Below, in pieces: positions 16,604-25,366 of a stretch of DNA of 64,000 nucleotides. This DNA comes from PALSA-610 sp038213435 (GTDB taxonomy: Bacteria > Actinomycetota > Acidimicrobiia > IMCC26256 > PALSA-610). The position numbers were made by a program, and so were the translations under genes. How positions within the stretch are numbered: the stretch's first letter is position 1; every line of letters begins with the position of its first letter. Below the pieces are notes generated by a model, which worked only from the letters and a program-made list of their open reading frames with translations, had not been told where the DNA came from and searched no databases. The stretch covers positions 18,340 to 82,339 of the forward strand of contig JBBQTI010000015.1 in assembly GCA_038213435.1 (NCBI GenBank), written 5' to 3'.

Positions 16604-18157
16604 TCAGGAACCTCGGAGCTGCTCGCGCAGCTGGTGCGTGTAGAGCTTGCCATTGTCGTGCCGGGGCAGCGCCTCGACGAAGATCACACGGCGGGGACAC
16701 TTGTAGTGCGCGATGCGGTCCCGGCACCACTCGACGAGCTCGGCTCCGAGGGCGTCGCTCGGTTCGACGCCGGTCTGCGGCTCGACGGCCGCCACCACGA
16801 CCTCGCCCCACTCCTCGTCGGGCTGGCCGACGACACCGACGTCGCCCACGGCCGGGTGTGCGAGGAGCGCGGCCTCTACCTCGGCCGGGTACACGTTCAC
16901 CCCGGCGCTGATGATGAGGTGCGCGCTTCGATCGGTGAGGAAGAGGTAGCCGTCGTCATCGACGTAACCGACGTCGCCGAGGGTGAAGTGGCTCTCGCGG
17001 TACGCGCTCTGGGTCTTCTCCGGCGCCTTGAAGTACTCGAAGCGATCATCGACGGGCGCCTTCAGGTACACCGTGCCGATCTCGCCCGGCCCGACCTCGC
17101 GGCCTTCCTCGTCGAGGATGCGCACCTGGTCGCTCGGATTCACCTTTCCCACCGTGCCCGGCTTGCGCAGCCACTCATCGGGTCCGACGAGCGTGCCCGA
17201 GCCCTCGGTCGCGGCGTAGTACTCCCACACGATCGGGCCGAGCCAATCCATCAACCGTTGCTTCACGTCGACCGGACACGGCGCGGCGCCGTGGAGGATC
17301 AGGACGAGCGACGAGATGTCGTAGCGCGCCTTGACGTCGGCGGGCAGGGAAAGCAGTCGATGGAACATGGTCGGGACCATGTGGGTGTGCGTGATGCGAT
17401 ATTCCTCGATGAGCGCGAGCGTCCGCTCCGCCGACCAACCGTCCATCATCACGATCGGCACGCCCATCGACGCGGGAGCCGTCAGCGAGAACGAGAGCGG
17501 TGCGGCGTGATACAGCGGGCCGGTGCACAAATGGATGTGCCGGCTTCCCCGATACTGCGTGAGCGCGGCGACGTCGAGCGCGCTCCGCGGATCCGGCGGC
17601 CGCCGAACACCCTTCGGACGACCCGTCGTGCCGGACGTATAGAGCATCGTGCTGCCGACGACCGGGTCGTCGATGTCGACACCCGACTCCGGCGCGAGCA
17701 CTTTCTCCCACTCTTCGAAGCCTCCGATCCGGCCGCCGACCGAGATCGACGCGAGCAGTCGGGGCGAGAGGTCGGCCGCGCCGCGAGCCACTTTCTCGAA
17801 GCGAGCATCGGCGACGAACACGGTCGCTTCACAGTCGTCGACGATGTAGCCGGCCTCGTCGTCGGTGAGGTGCCAGTTCACGGTCGTGAGCCGCAGACCG
17901 GCTCGCCGCGCGGCTGCGATCGTCTCGAAGAACTCGGGCCGGTTCGAGCACATCAACGCGATTCCGTCGCCCGCTCTCACGCCGCGCGCCCGCATGGCCC
18001 GCACCAACCGGTTCGCGTTCGCGTTCGCCTCGGAACGCGTTCGATCACCGGCCTCCGAGATCACGGCCGGCGCGTCGCCGTGCTCGGCGGCCCAGAACGC
18101 CGCGAGCATCCCCTGATCGGCTGCCGCGTTGAGTCGGTCGATATCGGGCGAGTTCAC
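16604..18157 (-). CDS. acyl-CoA synthetase (AMP-forming, FadD-like)
   Basis: A 517-residue ANL-superfamily ligase that activates a carboxylic acid to acyl-CoA through an acyl-adenylate. Motifs in order are the P-loop-like YTSGTTGRPKGVRR (about residue 173), the aromatic gate and A5 YYAATEGSG, LGDVGYVDDDGYLFLTDR with the ribose-binding Asp, and a C-terminal PRHDNGKLY with the catalytic Lys. The chain specificity is not readable. It sits in the minus-strand operon with hydratase and dehydrogenase genes, so it probably feeds their substrate. Confidence 0.93.
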   Translation of the reverse strand: MNSPDIDRLNAAADQGMLAAFWAAEHGDAPAVISEAGDRTRSEANANANRLVRAMRARGVRAGDGIALMCSNRPEFFETIAAARRAGLRLTTVNWHLTDDEAGYIVDDCEATVFVADARFEKVARGAADLSPRLLASISVGGRIGGFEEWEKVLAPESGVDIDDPVVGSTMLYTSGTTGRPKGVRRPPDPRSALDVAALTQYRGSRHIHLCTGPLYHAAPLSFSLTAPASMGVPIVMMDGWSAERTLALIEEYRITHTHMVPTMFHRLLSLPADVKARYDISSLVLILHGAAPCPVDVKQRLMDWLGPIVWEYYAATEGSGTLVGPDEWLRKPGTVGKVNPSDQVRILDEEGREVGPGEIGTVYLKAPVDDRFEYFKAPEKTQSAYRESHFTLGDVGYVDDDGYLFLTDRSAHLIISAGVNVYPAEVEAALLAHPAVGDVGVVGQPDEEWGEVVVAAVEPQTGVEPSDALGAELVEWCRDRIAHYKCPRRVIFVEALPRHDNGKLYTHQLREQLRGS

Positions 18158-18210
18158 GCCGGCGATGCTTGCCGGTCGTTCACCATGCCGTCTAGTGACA
18201 CCACCCGAAG

Positions 18211-18702
18211 TCAGCTCGCTTCTCGGACCAGGCGGTGATGATCTTCGCCCTTGATCTGAACGGTCTCGACGAATCGGAACCCGTTGCGCCGGGCGACGAG
18301 GAGCGAGCCGGTGTTGTCGGGCCGAACCTCGGCCACGAGGCGCGAAAGCCCGTAGTCGCGGGCCGCAAGCTCCACCACGAGTGCGAGCGCCCGCGTAGCA
18401 AGACCCCGCCGGCGGTAGGCGGACGAAACGTAGTAGCCGACAAGGACGTTCTCGCTACGCCGCGCGTCGTCGAGGACGACCAATCCAACCAGCTTCTCGC
18501 CTTCGATGGCGACGAAAGCGAGGTCACCATATTGGGGCCAGACCCGGCTGATGCGATCGCGTTGGCCCTCTTCCCGGAAGAAGCTCGGTTCGCACGTCGG
18601 ATCGGATTTCTCTATCTCGGCGCGATCGAGCGAGTACATCTCCGCCAGCGCGGCCGCGTCGTCGACGCGACACGCGCGAACCACCAAGTCGACATCCGAC
18701 AC
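18211..18702 (-). CDS. GNAT-family N-acetyltransferase
   Basis: A 163-residue acetyltransferase. The acetyl-CoA site is YYVSSAYRRRGLATRALALV (the RxxGxA motif), followed by RPDNTGSLLVARRNGFRFV, the usual C-terminal strand-helix pair. The GTG at 18702 is chosen because it begins the conserved fold and lies seven bases after the upstream stop; the longer frame would run into the ferritin-like gene. The substrate is unknown. It is part of the TetR-headed operon. Confidence 0.82.
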   Translation of the reverse strand: MSDVDLVVRACRVDDAAALAEMYSLDRAEIEKSDPTCEPSFFREEGQRDRISRVWPQYGDLAFVAIEGEKLVGLVVLDDARRSENVLVGYYVSSAYRRRGLATRALALVVELAARDYGLSRLVAEVRPDNTGSLLVARRNGFRFVETVQIKGEDHHRLVREAS

Positions 18703-18709
18703 GCAGGAA

Positions 18710-19807
18710 CTACGCGCCGGCCGCAGCCGCGTGCTCGCGGTCCTTCTCCACCTCGTCCAGCGCCGAGTACTCCGCACCGGTGTCGGTCCAGTCCTCGAAC
18801 TGGATGACGCCGATCTCGGTGAAGCGCTGGCGCAGCCAGCCGTCGGCCGCGTCGAGCAGGCCGAGCTTCTTGCAGTTCGGCACGATCTTCGAGAACAACA
18901 GCTGCTGGAAGACCTGCTGGGCCGGCGGGTTGACCCGGTCCATCGTGCGGTAGATGGCTTCGGGATCGACGCCCATCCGTGTCCACATCTCGGCGTGCGC
19001 GAACCGGCGCTGCAGCCGGCGGGCGACGTCGAACGCGAACTCCTGACGTTCGCGCAGCTCCGCGTCGGTGAGCCCCTTGTAGAACTCCTGCAACGAAAGA
19101 ACGCCGAATGCGACGTGGCGGGCCTCGTCGCTCATGACGTACCGCAACAGCTTCTTCAGGAGCGGCTCGCTCGTGATCTGTTGCATCAATCCGAAGGCGG
19201 CGAGCGCGAGACCCTCCACCATGATCTGCATACCGAGATACGCGATGTCCCAGCGGGGGTCGGAGAGGATGTCGTCGAGGATGCCCTTCAGATTCTCGTT
19301 GATGCCGTATTGCGTACCGAGCTTCTCGTCGAGATAGCGCGCGAACACCTCGACGTGGCGGGCCTCGTCGACCACTTGGGTCGCGGCGTAGTACTTGGCG
19401 TCGATCCACGGAACCGTCTCGACGATGCGGGCGGTGCACAGCAACGCGCCCTGCTCTCCGTGCATGAATTGCGACAGCAGAGAGTTCTGCAACTCGATGC
19501 CGACCTTGCGCCATTCCTTCTCGCCGAAGTGCTTGACGGGCGAGTCGTCGGCCTCGGCGAGCGCTTGGAACCGCGCGGTGCCACCCTGGCCGAGCTCGTC
19601 GGCCACCTTCTCCGGATCGACGTCGGTCGACCAGTCGAGATCGGTCGAGGCGTTCCACTGCGACGTCTTCGCCTTCTCGTAGAGCTTGATCAGCGGCACG
19701 CGGCTGCGGTCGTAGTCCCACGTGAAGATCGTGCCGATGTCGGCCGTGACCGCGTGGATCAGATCGAGCTTTTCGCCGTTGGCGTCGGCCGTGGTGTCGA
19801 TGGTCAT
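18710..19807 (-). CDS. ferritin-like diiron protein (AurF/R2-like oxygenase)
   Basis: A 365-residue helical protein with two EARH-type diiron ligand motifs, VVDEARHVEVFARYL and MSDEARHVAFGVLSLQEF, plus upstream acidic ligands in the HGEQGALL and MVEGLAL helices. This pattern occurs in ferritin-like N-oxygenases, acyl-ACP desaturases and R2-like oxidases. The ATG at 19807 has a strong GGAGGAGC and overlaps the TetR stop (ATGA). Its place among acyl-CoA genes suggests oxidation of a lipid or aromatic acyl group, but no substrate can be read from sequence. Confidence 0.8.
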   Translation of the reverse strand: MTIDTTADANGEKLDLIHAVTADIGTIFTWDYDRSRVPLIKLYEKAKTSQWNASTDLDWSTDVDPEKVADELGQGGTARFQALAEADDSPVKHFGEKEWRKVGIELQNSLLSQFMHGEQGALLCTARIVETVPWIDAKYYAATQVVDEARHVEVFARYLDEKLGTQYGINENLKGILDDILSDPRWDIAYLGMQIMVEGLALAAFGLMQQITSEPLLKKLLRYVMSDEARHVAFGVLSLQEFYKGLTDAELRERQEFAFDVARRLQRRFAHAEMWTRMGVDPEAIYRTMDRVNPPAQQVFQQLLFSKIVPNCKKLGLLDAADGWLRQRFTEIGVIQFEDWTDTGAEYSALDEVEKDREHAAAAGA

Positions 19808-20391
19808 GCCGGTTGCTCCTCCGAGACGGCGTCGAGCAGACGCGAGATCAGTTCGTGCCACGCGCCTTCGGCCGGGGCGTCGATCTGGAGGGCACGCAGC
19901 ACGAGCGCCCCCATGGCGAGCGTCAAGCCGAAGCGCGCGAAGACCTCGGAATCGAGCGCGGGATCGATCGTGCCGTCGACTTTCGCCCGTTCGACGATGT
20001 CGACGAGCACGCGTTCGCGTGTGTCGAGTCGGTGGCGCAACGACCCGGCCAGCTCGTCGTCGCGCCGGGCCGCCGAGATCGCGTCGATCAAGAGGGGCGG
20101 CTGCGCGCGCCTGCCCACGAGCCGATCGCCGAGCAGTTCCAACAGCGCGCGCGGCTCGTGATCCTGTGCCTCCGCGAGCAGCGCATTCATCTCCACGTCG
20201 GCACGCGCACCGATCGCCGCGAACAGCAGCTCGTTCTTGCCCCGGAAGTTGGCGTAGACCGCGCCCGTGGTCAGGCCCGCGGTGCGCGCGATGTCCTGCA
20301 GCCGGGCCCCTTCGTAGCCCTGTTCGACGAAGACCTCGACGGCCGCCGCCAGAAGCCGGTCCCGGGTCGTCGGGTCTTGAACCGCAGCCAC
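19804..20391 (-). CDS. TetR-family transcriptional regulator
   Basis: A 195-residue repressor. The helix-turn-helix lies at residues about 8-55 (RDRLLAAAVEVFVEQGYEGA, then DIARTAGLTTGAVYANFRGK). The C-terminal ligand domain is variable. The GTG at 20391 gives a protein of normal family length; the longer frame adds an implausible leader. A 25-bp imperfect palindrome abuts its start, which implies autoregulation and control of the downstream operon and perhaps of the divergent threonine dehydratase gene. Confidence 0.92.
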   Translation of the reverse strand: MAAVQDPTTRDRLLAAAVEVFVEQGYEGARLQDIARTAGLTTGAVYANFRGKNELLFAAIGARADVEMNALLAEAQDHEPRALLELLGDRLVGRRAQPPLLIDAISAARRDDELAGSLRHRLDTRERVLVDIVERAKVDGTIDPALDSEVFARFGLTLAMGALVLRALQIDAPAEGAWHELISRLLDAVSEEQPA

Positions 20392-20393
20392 GT

Positions 20394-20418
20394 TTCGATG
20401 ATAACGATCATTATCGAA
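20394..20418. promoter_or_regulatory. probable TetR operator
   Basis: A 25-bp imperfect palindrome runs from TTCGAT to ATCGAA. Its core GATAACGATCATTATC (20400-20415) has perfect GATAA/TTATC arms around six bases. It starts three bases upstream of the TetR start codon and precedes the divergent gene at 20450, the usual position for a TetR autoregulatory site. It is AT-rich against a GC-rich background. Confidence 0.75.
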
Positions 20419-20449
20419 GGTGGCAACCGGCGGGTGCGAAGATGCGTCC

Positions 20450-21658
20450 GTGGATCGACCGGTGACGCTCGCCGACGTCCAGGCCGCGGCGGAGACCATC
20501 CAGCACGCAGTGCGAAAAACGCCGACCGCGAGGTCGGAGACGCTCTCGGCCATCACCGGCGCGCACGTGTGGTTGAAGTTCGAGAACCTCCAGTTCACCG
20601 GCGCGTTCAAGGAGCGCGGGGCCCGGAACTTCCTGGCGCTCCTCCTACCGCCCGAGCGTGCCCGCGGCGTCGTGGCCGCGTCCGCCGGGAATCACGCGCA
20701 GGGAGTCGCCTACCACGCACACCTGCTCGACATCGCGGCCACGATCGTCATGCCCGCGGACACGCCCTTCAGCAAGGTTTCGAATACCGCGCACCACGGT
20801 GCGCAGGTGGTTCTCGAAGGATCCGACTACGCCGGGGCGCTCGCCGGCGCGGAACGGATCGCGCGCGAGACCGCGGCGACGCTCGTGCCCGCGTTCGACG
20901 ACGTGCGCATCGTCGCCGGGCAGGGAACCGTCGGCCTCGAGCTGCTCGCCCAGACCGATGCGCTCGATTCGGTCGTCGTGCCGATCGGCGGCGGAGGCCT
21001 GATCTCCGGTATCGCCGTCGCCGTGAAGGCCCTCCGACCCGACTTGCGGGTCGTCGGAGTGCAAGCCGAGGGCTACGCAGGCATGATGCACGCGCTGGGC
21101 CGGGCACCGACACCGGCCGGCGGCCCGACCATCGCCGAGGGCATCGCCGTTGCCGAACCGGGCGAGCTGACCCGCGGCATCGTGACCGAGCTGGTCGACG
21201 ACATCCTCGTGGTCTCCGAGCAGCGCATCGAAGAGGCGATCGCGCTCGGGGCCGAGATCGAAAAGACCATCCTCGAAGGCGCAGGCGCCGCCGCACTCGC
21301 CGCGCTGCTCGAGTATCCCGCGGCGTTCCGCGGCCAGAACGTCGGCGTCGTGCTGAGCGGCGGCAACATCGACGCGCGGTTGCTCGCCTCGGTGCTGCTG
21401 CGTGCGCTGGCACGATCCGGGCGCCTCGTGCGACTGAGGATCGAAGTTCCGGATCGGCCCGGGATGCTCGCCTCAGTGGCGCAGATAGTTGGTGGTCTGC
21501 GCGCCAACATCGTCGACGTGGAGCACCGCCGCGATCTCCCGGGCGTGGCGCTCAAGAGCGCGCGCCTCGATCTGTCGGTCGAGACCCGGGATCGAGCGCA
21601 CGCCGACGAGATCGTCAAAGCGCTCGAGGCCGACGGCTTTCGCGTCGAGGTCGCGTGA
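20450..21658 (+). CDS. ilvA: threonine ammonia-lyase with C-terminal ACT domain
   Basis: PLP enzyme that deaminates threonine to 2-oxobutanoate, the first step to isoleucine or of threonine catabolism. In the 402-residue protein the PLP Lys is in FTGAFKERGARNF, the phosphate loop is VVPIGGGGLISG, and ASAGNHAQGVA is the substrate loop. Residues about 325-402 form a single ACT domain (RIEVPDRPGMLASVAQIV), shorter than the double ACT-like domain of E. coli IlvA. The GTG at 20450 is the best start; one at 20420 would overlap the operator. It is divergent from the TetR gene. Confidence 0.92.
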   Translation: MDRPVTLADVQAAAETIQHAVRKTPTARSETLSAITGAHVWLKFENLQFTGAFKERGARNFLALLLPPERARGVVAASAGNHAQGVAYHAHLLDIAATIVMPADTPFSKVSNTAHHGAQVVLEGSDYAGALAGAERIARETAATLVPAFDDVRIVAGQGTVGLELLAQTDALDSVVVPIGGGGLISGIAVAVKALRPDLRVVGVQAEGYAGMMHALGRAPTPAGGPTIAEGIAVAEPGELTRGIVTELVDDILVVSEQRIEEAIALGAEIEKTILEGAGAAALAALLEYPAAFRGQNVGVVLSGGNIDARLLASVLLRALARSGRLVRLRIEVPDRPGMLASVAQIVGGLRANIVDVEHRRDLPGVALKSARLDLSVETRDRAHADEIVKALEADGFRVEVA

Positions 21659-21661
21659 GCG

Positions 21662-21904
21662 TCAGAGTCTCTGCAGGAACGTCAACCCGTTGGGCACCCC
21701 GAGACCGGTGGTGTTGTCGTAGCCCGGCGTCGTCTCGATCGCCAGACCGGCCAAGTCGAATGTACGCACCGACGTGACGGTGCCCTTCTTGGCGTTGACG
21801 CCGTTGACGTAGTCGACGCGCGCGACGGCGCCGTCGACATGGACAACGTCGACCAGGCCGTTGCCCGTGCGCACGTCGGAGTACAGCGTCGGGTTGATGA
21901 ACCG
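21662..21904 (-). pseudogene. C-terminal fragment of a secreted S53/S8-type peptidase
   Basis: About 80 residues remain. The tail TTPGYDNTTGLGVPNGLTFL is the characteristic end of sedolisin or subtilisin-like peptidases, and ITARFINPTLYSDV upstream matches the region just before it. In-frame reading upstream meets a TGA inside the inverted repeat at 21905-21930. The catalytic part is missing, replaced by transposase remnant sequence. The fragment lies four bases after the ilvA stop, tail to tail. Confidence 0.75.
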
Positions 21905-21930
21905 TGCGGTGATCCCGAGAGATCACCGCA
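21905..21930. repeat. 10-bp inverted repeat at the peptidase/transposase junction
   Basis: TGCGGTGATC (21905-21914) and GATCACCGCA (21921-21930) pair perfectly around CCGAGA. The hairpin lies exactly where the peptidase fragment ends and IS1380-like coding begins, so it may mark a rearrangement or transposition breakpoint. Confidence 0.65.
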
Positions 21931-22823
21931 ACGGCGACGATCCGGCCACCGTCATCCGGCCGGTGATGGCGCGCGCCGATTCCGCGCGCGCGACCCGCGG
22001 GTTCGTATGGGGATGCCGTGACCGCAACGTCGGGTTCGCGGTCGTGGCCCGCAAAAACGGCCGTATCCACGCAGCAATCTCGAAGGTCGCCATCGATGAT
22101 GACCGTTGGACACCAGCGCTCACCCAAGCCGGTGACCAACGATGCGGCGCCGGGGTGTGCGAGGTCACCGACCTGGTCGACCTGTCGCACTGGCCCGAGC
22201 GCACCCGCCTGATCGTGCGGCGCGAACCGTTACATCCCGGCGCGCAACAGTCGCTGTTCCCATCGCTCACTGGGGCCACTACACCGACCAGCCCGGCGAC
22301 CCCGTCACCCTCGATCAACACATGCGCGCCCACGCCCACGTCGAAGACCACATCCGCCGATTGAAAGACTCCGGTCTGGACCGGTTCCCGTTCGTTGAGC
22401 TCGACGCCAACCGGGCCCGTCTCGCGGTCGTCGCGTTCGCGGCCGATCTCGTGCGCTGGTTCCAACTCTGTTGCTTGGACGGGCCGCTCGCGATCGCGGA
22501 ACCGAAAACGTTGCGTTGGCAGCTCTGGCACACACCCGCTCGGATCATCCGCCGCGCCCGCCAACAGATCGTGCGGATCATCGACGACTGGCCCACCGCC
22601 CCAGCGTTGCACCGCGCCTACCAACACGTCGCGCTGCTCAACTGACACGCGCCACCCCGACGAAACCGGCGTCGCTTTGACCGCGCACGCCCGAACACGC
22701 CCGACAGTCAAGCTCCGCCGACCCGACACCGCCGACAACCTGCGCACGGGCAAGAATCCGGCCTCAACCCCGCACTTCAAGACCAAAGCCAGCACCACAG
22801 CTCTCATGAACGATCGGGGCTAG
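21931..22823 (+). pseudogene. IS1380-family transposase remnant, truncated and frameshifted
   Basis: The first segment (about 21931-22265) reads RGFVWGCRDRNVGFAVVARK, then AAISKVAIDDDRWTPAL and RLIVRREPLHPGAQQSLFPS. A frame change near 22263-22268 is followed by HWGHYTDQPGDPVTLDQHMR, AHAHVEDHIRRLKDSGL, LVRWFQLCCLDG and EPKTLRWQLWH up to a stop at 22645. These are the middle and C-terminal blocks of IS1380-type DDE transposases. The N-terminal half is absent. A third frame (to 22823) ends ALMNDRG and may be further decayed element sequence. No intact terminal repeats were recognised. Confidence 0.85.
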
Positions 22824-22911
22824 CTGCCGGTGAGGAACTCGCTTCGGGCCATGGGGCATCCGCGTGCAGAAACCGGCGACCGTCCCGCGAGCCGCGACTA
22901 GCGTCGCCCGC

Positions 22912-23373
22912 GTGCGGGTTGACCAACTGCTGCTGACGATCCATCTCTTGGCGGCGGCGACCTGGATCGGTGCCGCGCTCGCAATGCAGGTGATTGCCCG
23001 CCGTATGGGTCCGTCGACGGCCGACGCTGCCGTCGATCAATTCGCCCGCGACGCCGAGGCGGTCGGTAAAGGCGTTTTTGGGCCCGCTGCCATCGTCGTG
23101 CTGCTCACTGGGGTCGCGCTCGTTATCCGTGAGGACCTCTCATGGGGAAGCCTCTGGATCGTGCTGGGCGTTGGCGCGCTGGTCGCCGCAGGCGCTGTAG
23201 GTGGTGCGTTCCTCATTCCCGAAGGGCGGCGGATCGCGGCGCTGGCGGATCGGCCTGGCCATGATCCGGCCGAAGTCCGATCGCGGGCGCATCGCAGGTT
23301 TCTCGTCGCCCGCATCGACCTTGTCATTCTCATCCTCGCCGTGGCTGACATGGTCTTCCGGCCGGGCGGCTGA
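22912..23373 (+). CDS. DUF2269-like small integral membrane protein
   Basis: A 153-residue protein with about four hydrophobic segments: LLTIHLLAAATWIGAALAMQ at the start, VFGPAAIVVLLTGVALVI, LWIVLGVGALVAAGAVGGAF and VARIDLVILILAVADMVF. The early His-Trp pattern and layout resemble DUF2269 and CopD-like membrane proteins, whose role is not established. The GTG at 22912 begins the first helix; a longer GTG start at 22864 is possible. It stands alone beside the transposase remnant. Confidence 0.65.
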   Translation: MRVDQLLLTIHLLAAATWIGAALAMQVIARRMGPSTADAAVDQFARDAEAVGKGVFGPAAIVVLLTGVALVIREDLSWGSLWIVLGVGALVAAGAVGGAFLIPEGRRIAALADRPGHDPAEVRSRAHRRFLVARIDLVILILAVADMVFRPGG

Positions 23374-23473
23374 TTGACAGACCCGAAGCGCCGTTCCGCG
23401 CGTGCAGATCTGCCGCTACGGGTACGTCCTTTGCAGGGTTAGCCTCGGTGTCACAAACGAAAGAGATAGCAAA

Positions 23474-23656
23474 ATGCGGAATTTGCGTTGGCTCGCGATA
23501 GCCCCCCTGGTAATTGGGTTCGTCGTCTTGGTTATCGCAGGCGTCTGGACCGAGATCGGTCTGTTCTTGGTGGCGGCCGCGCTTCTCGGAGCGTCAGCGA
23601 TCATCTGGCGGATATTCGCGGGAAGCTGGCCTGCCACAGTCCAGACGAGACCGTAA
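23474..23656 (+). CDS. 60-residue two-helix membrane protein, function unknown
   Basis: Begins MRNLRWLAIAPLVIGFVVLV and has a second hydrophobic segment, IGLFLVAAALLGASAIIW, ending in a short polar tail. The ATG follows a purine-rich stretch, and the local sequence is less GC-rich than neighbouring genes. No family was recognised. Hydrophobic organisation and a clean start favour a real small gene, although it lies in a decayed patch. Confidence 0.5.
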   Translation: MRNLRWLAIAPLVIGFVVLVIAGVWTEIGLFLVAAALLGASAIIWRIFAGSWPATVQTRP

Positions 23657-24001
23657 CCACAGACGCATCATCCCTGCCGATCGGCGCTCGGCCTAGCGTC
23701 GTCTTGTGACGTGCCCGGACTCCCTGATTTCGCACGCTGACGGCACGGTCGCGGGCTGCACGAAGACGACCAACCCGAAGGCTGCGGCGGACGCGACGAA
23801 CGACATTCTCCCTCCGCGGTAGAAGGGGCCGTGTCGCGTGCCACTACTGCCGCTGCCACGAGGAACGCGACGCGCCGTCATCCTGTCGGCGTCGGGCGAC
23901 GCCCTGCAGCCGGTATGCGAGCAGCATGCGGTTCGGGCTGAACCGAATCAGGCTGGGCGAAGTGCTTTGGCTGACGGTCGGCGGCTAACGAGCCTGCCGG
24001 G
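23657..24001. other. 345-bp stretch without an intact gene
   Basis: No complete gene was seen. At 23926-23988 a 20-codon plus-strand frame reads MRFGLNRIRLGEVLWLTVGG and stops. It resembles the start of actinobacterial membrane proteins with an N-terminal RLGE motif, so it may be a truncated remnant. The rest shows no motif or structured repeat. Confidence 0.45.
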
Positions 24002-24361
24002 CTAACCCTCTGAATCGGGCTGGTTCAATTCGATGAAATTGCCGGACGGGTCGTGCAGGAAAGCTTGATGACCGGCGCCCCGCATGTGGTCGATGGTGTT
24101 CACGGTCACGCCGCTTGCCCGGATGTCGGCGACTGCGGCTTCTAGATCGTCGACCCGGATCGCGAAGTGATCGCCGCCCGAGCGCGAGCTCTCGCTCTCC
24201 ATGAGGTGTACCTGCTGTCCGCCGGCATCGAGCCAGTGCCCGCCGAAACCGAAGTCGGGCCGGGGCAGCACGGTGAGACCGAGCACGTCGGTATAGAAGG
24301 TGACCGCTTCGTCGGCGTCGCGTACGCAGATGGCGACATGGTGGATCCCGGACGGTTTCAT
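24002..24361 (-). CDS. VOC-family (glyoxalase/dioxygenase-like) protein
   Basis: A 119-residue single vicinal-oxygen-chelate domain: HHVAICVRDADEAVTFYTDV, then LDAGGQQVHLMES, GDHFAIRVDD and a C-terminal FLHDPSGNFIELNQP. The metal-ligand positions His (start), His (HLME or DHF) and Glu (FIELNQ) are present. Likely roles are lyase or isomerase reactions on small metabolites; the substrate is unknown. It is divergent from the SDR at 24470. Confidence 0.85.
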   Translation of the reverse strand: MKPSGIHHVAICVRDADEAVTFYTDVLGLTVLPRPDFGFGGHWLDAGGQQVHLMESESSRSGGDHFAIRVDDLEAAVADIRASGVTVNTIDHMRGAGHQAFLHDPSGNFIELNQPDSEG

Positions 24362-24469
24362 GGGCGCCACATTATGTTCGCGTCTCCCGACCGGGCCACA
24401 CCCGAATCGCCCCGTCGACCGCCCGACTTGTAGCTTCGCCGACCAACTGAACCGGTTCTCGGAGGCGAT

Positions 24470-25366
24470 GTGGGTGCGCTCGACGGCAAGGTGATCGCGA
24501 TCACAGGCAGCGGACGCGGGATCGGCCGCGCCGTTGCACAGGCTGCAGCAGCCGTTGGCGCGGCCGTGGTCGTCAACGACTACGGCGTGTCCATGGACGG
24601 CAAGAAGCCGACCAGCGAGGTCGCCGACGGCGTCGTCGACGAGATCAAGCGCGCGGGCGGTCGAGCGGTCGCGAACGCGAACTCGGTCACGACCATGGAG
24701 GGCGGGGCGTCGATCGTGCAATCGGCGGTCGACACCTTCGGACGGATCGACGGCGTCGTGTGCGTCGCCGGCATCCTGCGCGAACGGATGCTCTTCAACA
24801 TGTCGGAAGACGAGTGGGACCCGGTCATCGAGACGCATCTCAAGGGCACGTTCACCGTGTTTCGCGCCGCGGCGTCGATCTTCCGGGAGCAAAAGTCCGG
24901 CACCCTGATCGGATTCACCTCCGGCGCGTTCGCCGCCAGTGTCGCCCAGGCCAACTATTCCGCGGCCAAGGGCGGCATCGTCTCGTTGGTCCGCAGCGCG
25001 GCGGCCGGCATGAACAAGTACGGCGTCACCGCCAACTGCATCGCACCCGTCGCGAAGTCGCGCATGTCGGGCCAGGTGCCGTTCGGCCTCGAGATGGGCG
25101 AGCCCGAGGACGTCGCCCCGATGGTGTGCTTCCTGCTCTCCGATCTGGCGCGCGAGGTCACCGGTCAGATCTACACGGTGAACGCCGGCCGCATCGCGGT
25201 CTGGAACCAGCCGATCGAGGTGCGCGAGATGCGCACGGACGGCCGCTGGAGCGTGGCCGAGATCGCGTCGCGCTTCTCGGAAGTCGGACAAGAGCCCATG
25301 CCGATCCTCGAGCGTTTGCAGGCCATGGAAGCCGCGGCCAAGACCAAGGACACGCCGAACGCCTGA
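24470..25366 (+). CDS. SDR-family oxidoreductase (MFE-2 dehydrogenase-like)
   Basis: A 298-residue short-chain dehydrogenase. TGSGRGIGRAVAQAAAAVG binds the cofactor, VAGILRERMLFNM and DPVIETHLKGTF match MFE-2-type enzymes, and the catalytic Ser/Tyr/Lys are in GFTSGAF and YSAAKGG. A C-terminal extension of about 50 residues follows the fold. The GTG start has GGAGG at 24461-24465. It overlaps the aldose epimerase gene (TGATG) and precedes two CaiB genes, which suggests a CoA-ester route. Confidence 0.88.
   Translation: MGALDGKVIAITGSGRGIGRAVAQAAAAVGAAVVVNDYGVSMDGKKPTSEVADGVVDEIKRAGGRAVANANSVTTMEGGASIVQSAVDTFGRIDGVVCVAGILRERMLFNMSEDEWDPVIETHLKGTFTVFRAAASIFREQKSGTLIGFTSGAFAASVAQANYSAAKGGIVSLVRSAAAGMNKYGVTANCIAPVAKSRMSGQVPFGLEMGEPEDVAPMVCFLLSDLAREVTGQIYTVNAGRIAVWNQPIEVREMRTDGRWSVAEIASRFSEVGQEPMPILERLQAMEAAAKTKDTPNA

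Noticed and set aside
22912..23656. Passenger or defence genes carried by the insertion sequence
   Set aside because: The small membrane proteins resemble chromosomal DUF2269-type genes, and no resistance, toxin-antitoxin or defence motif is present.
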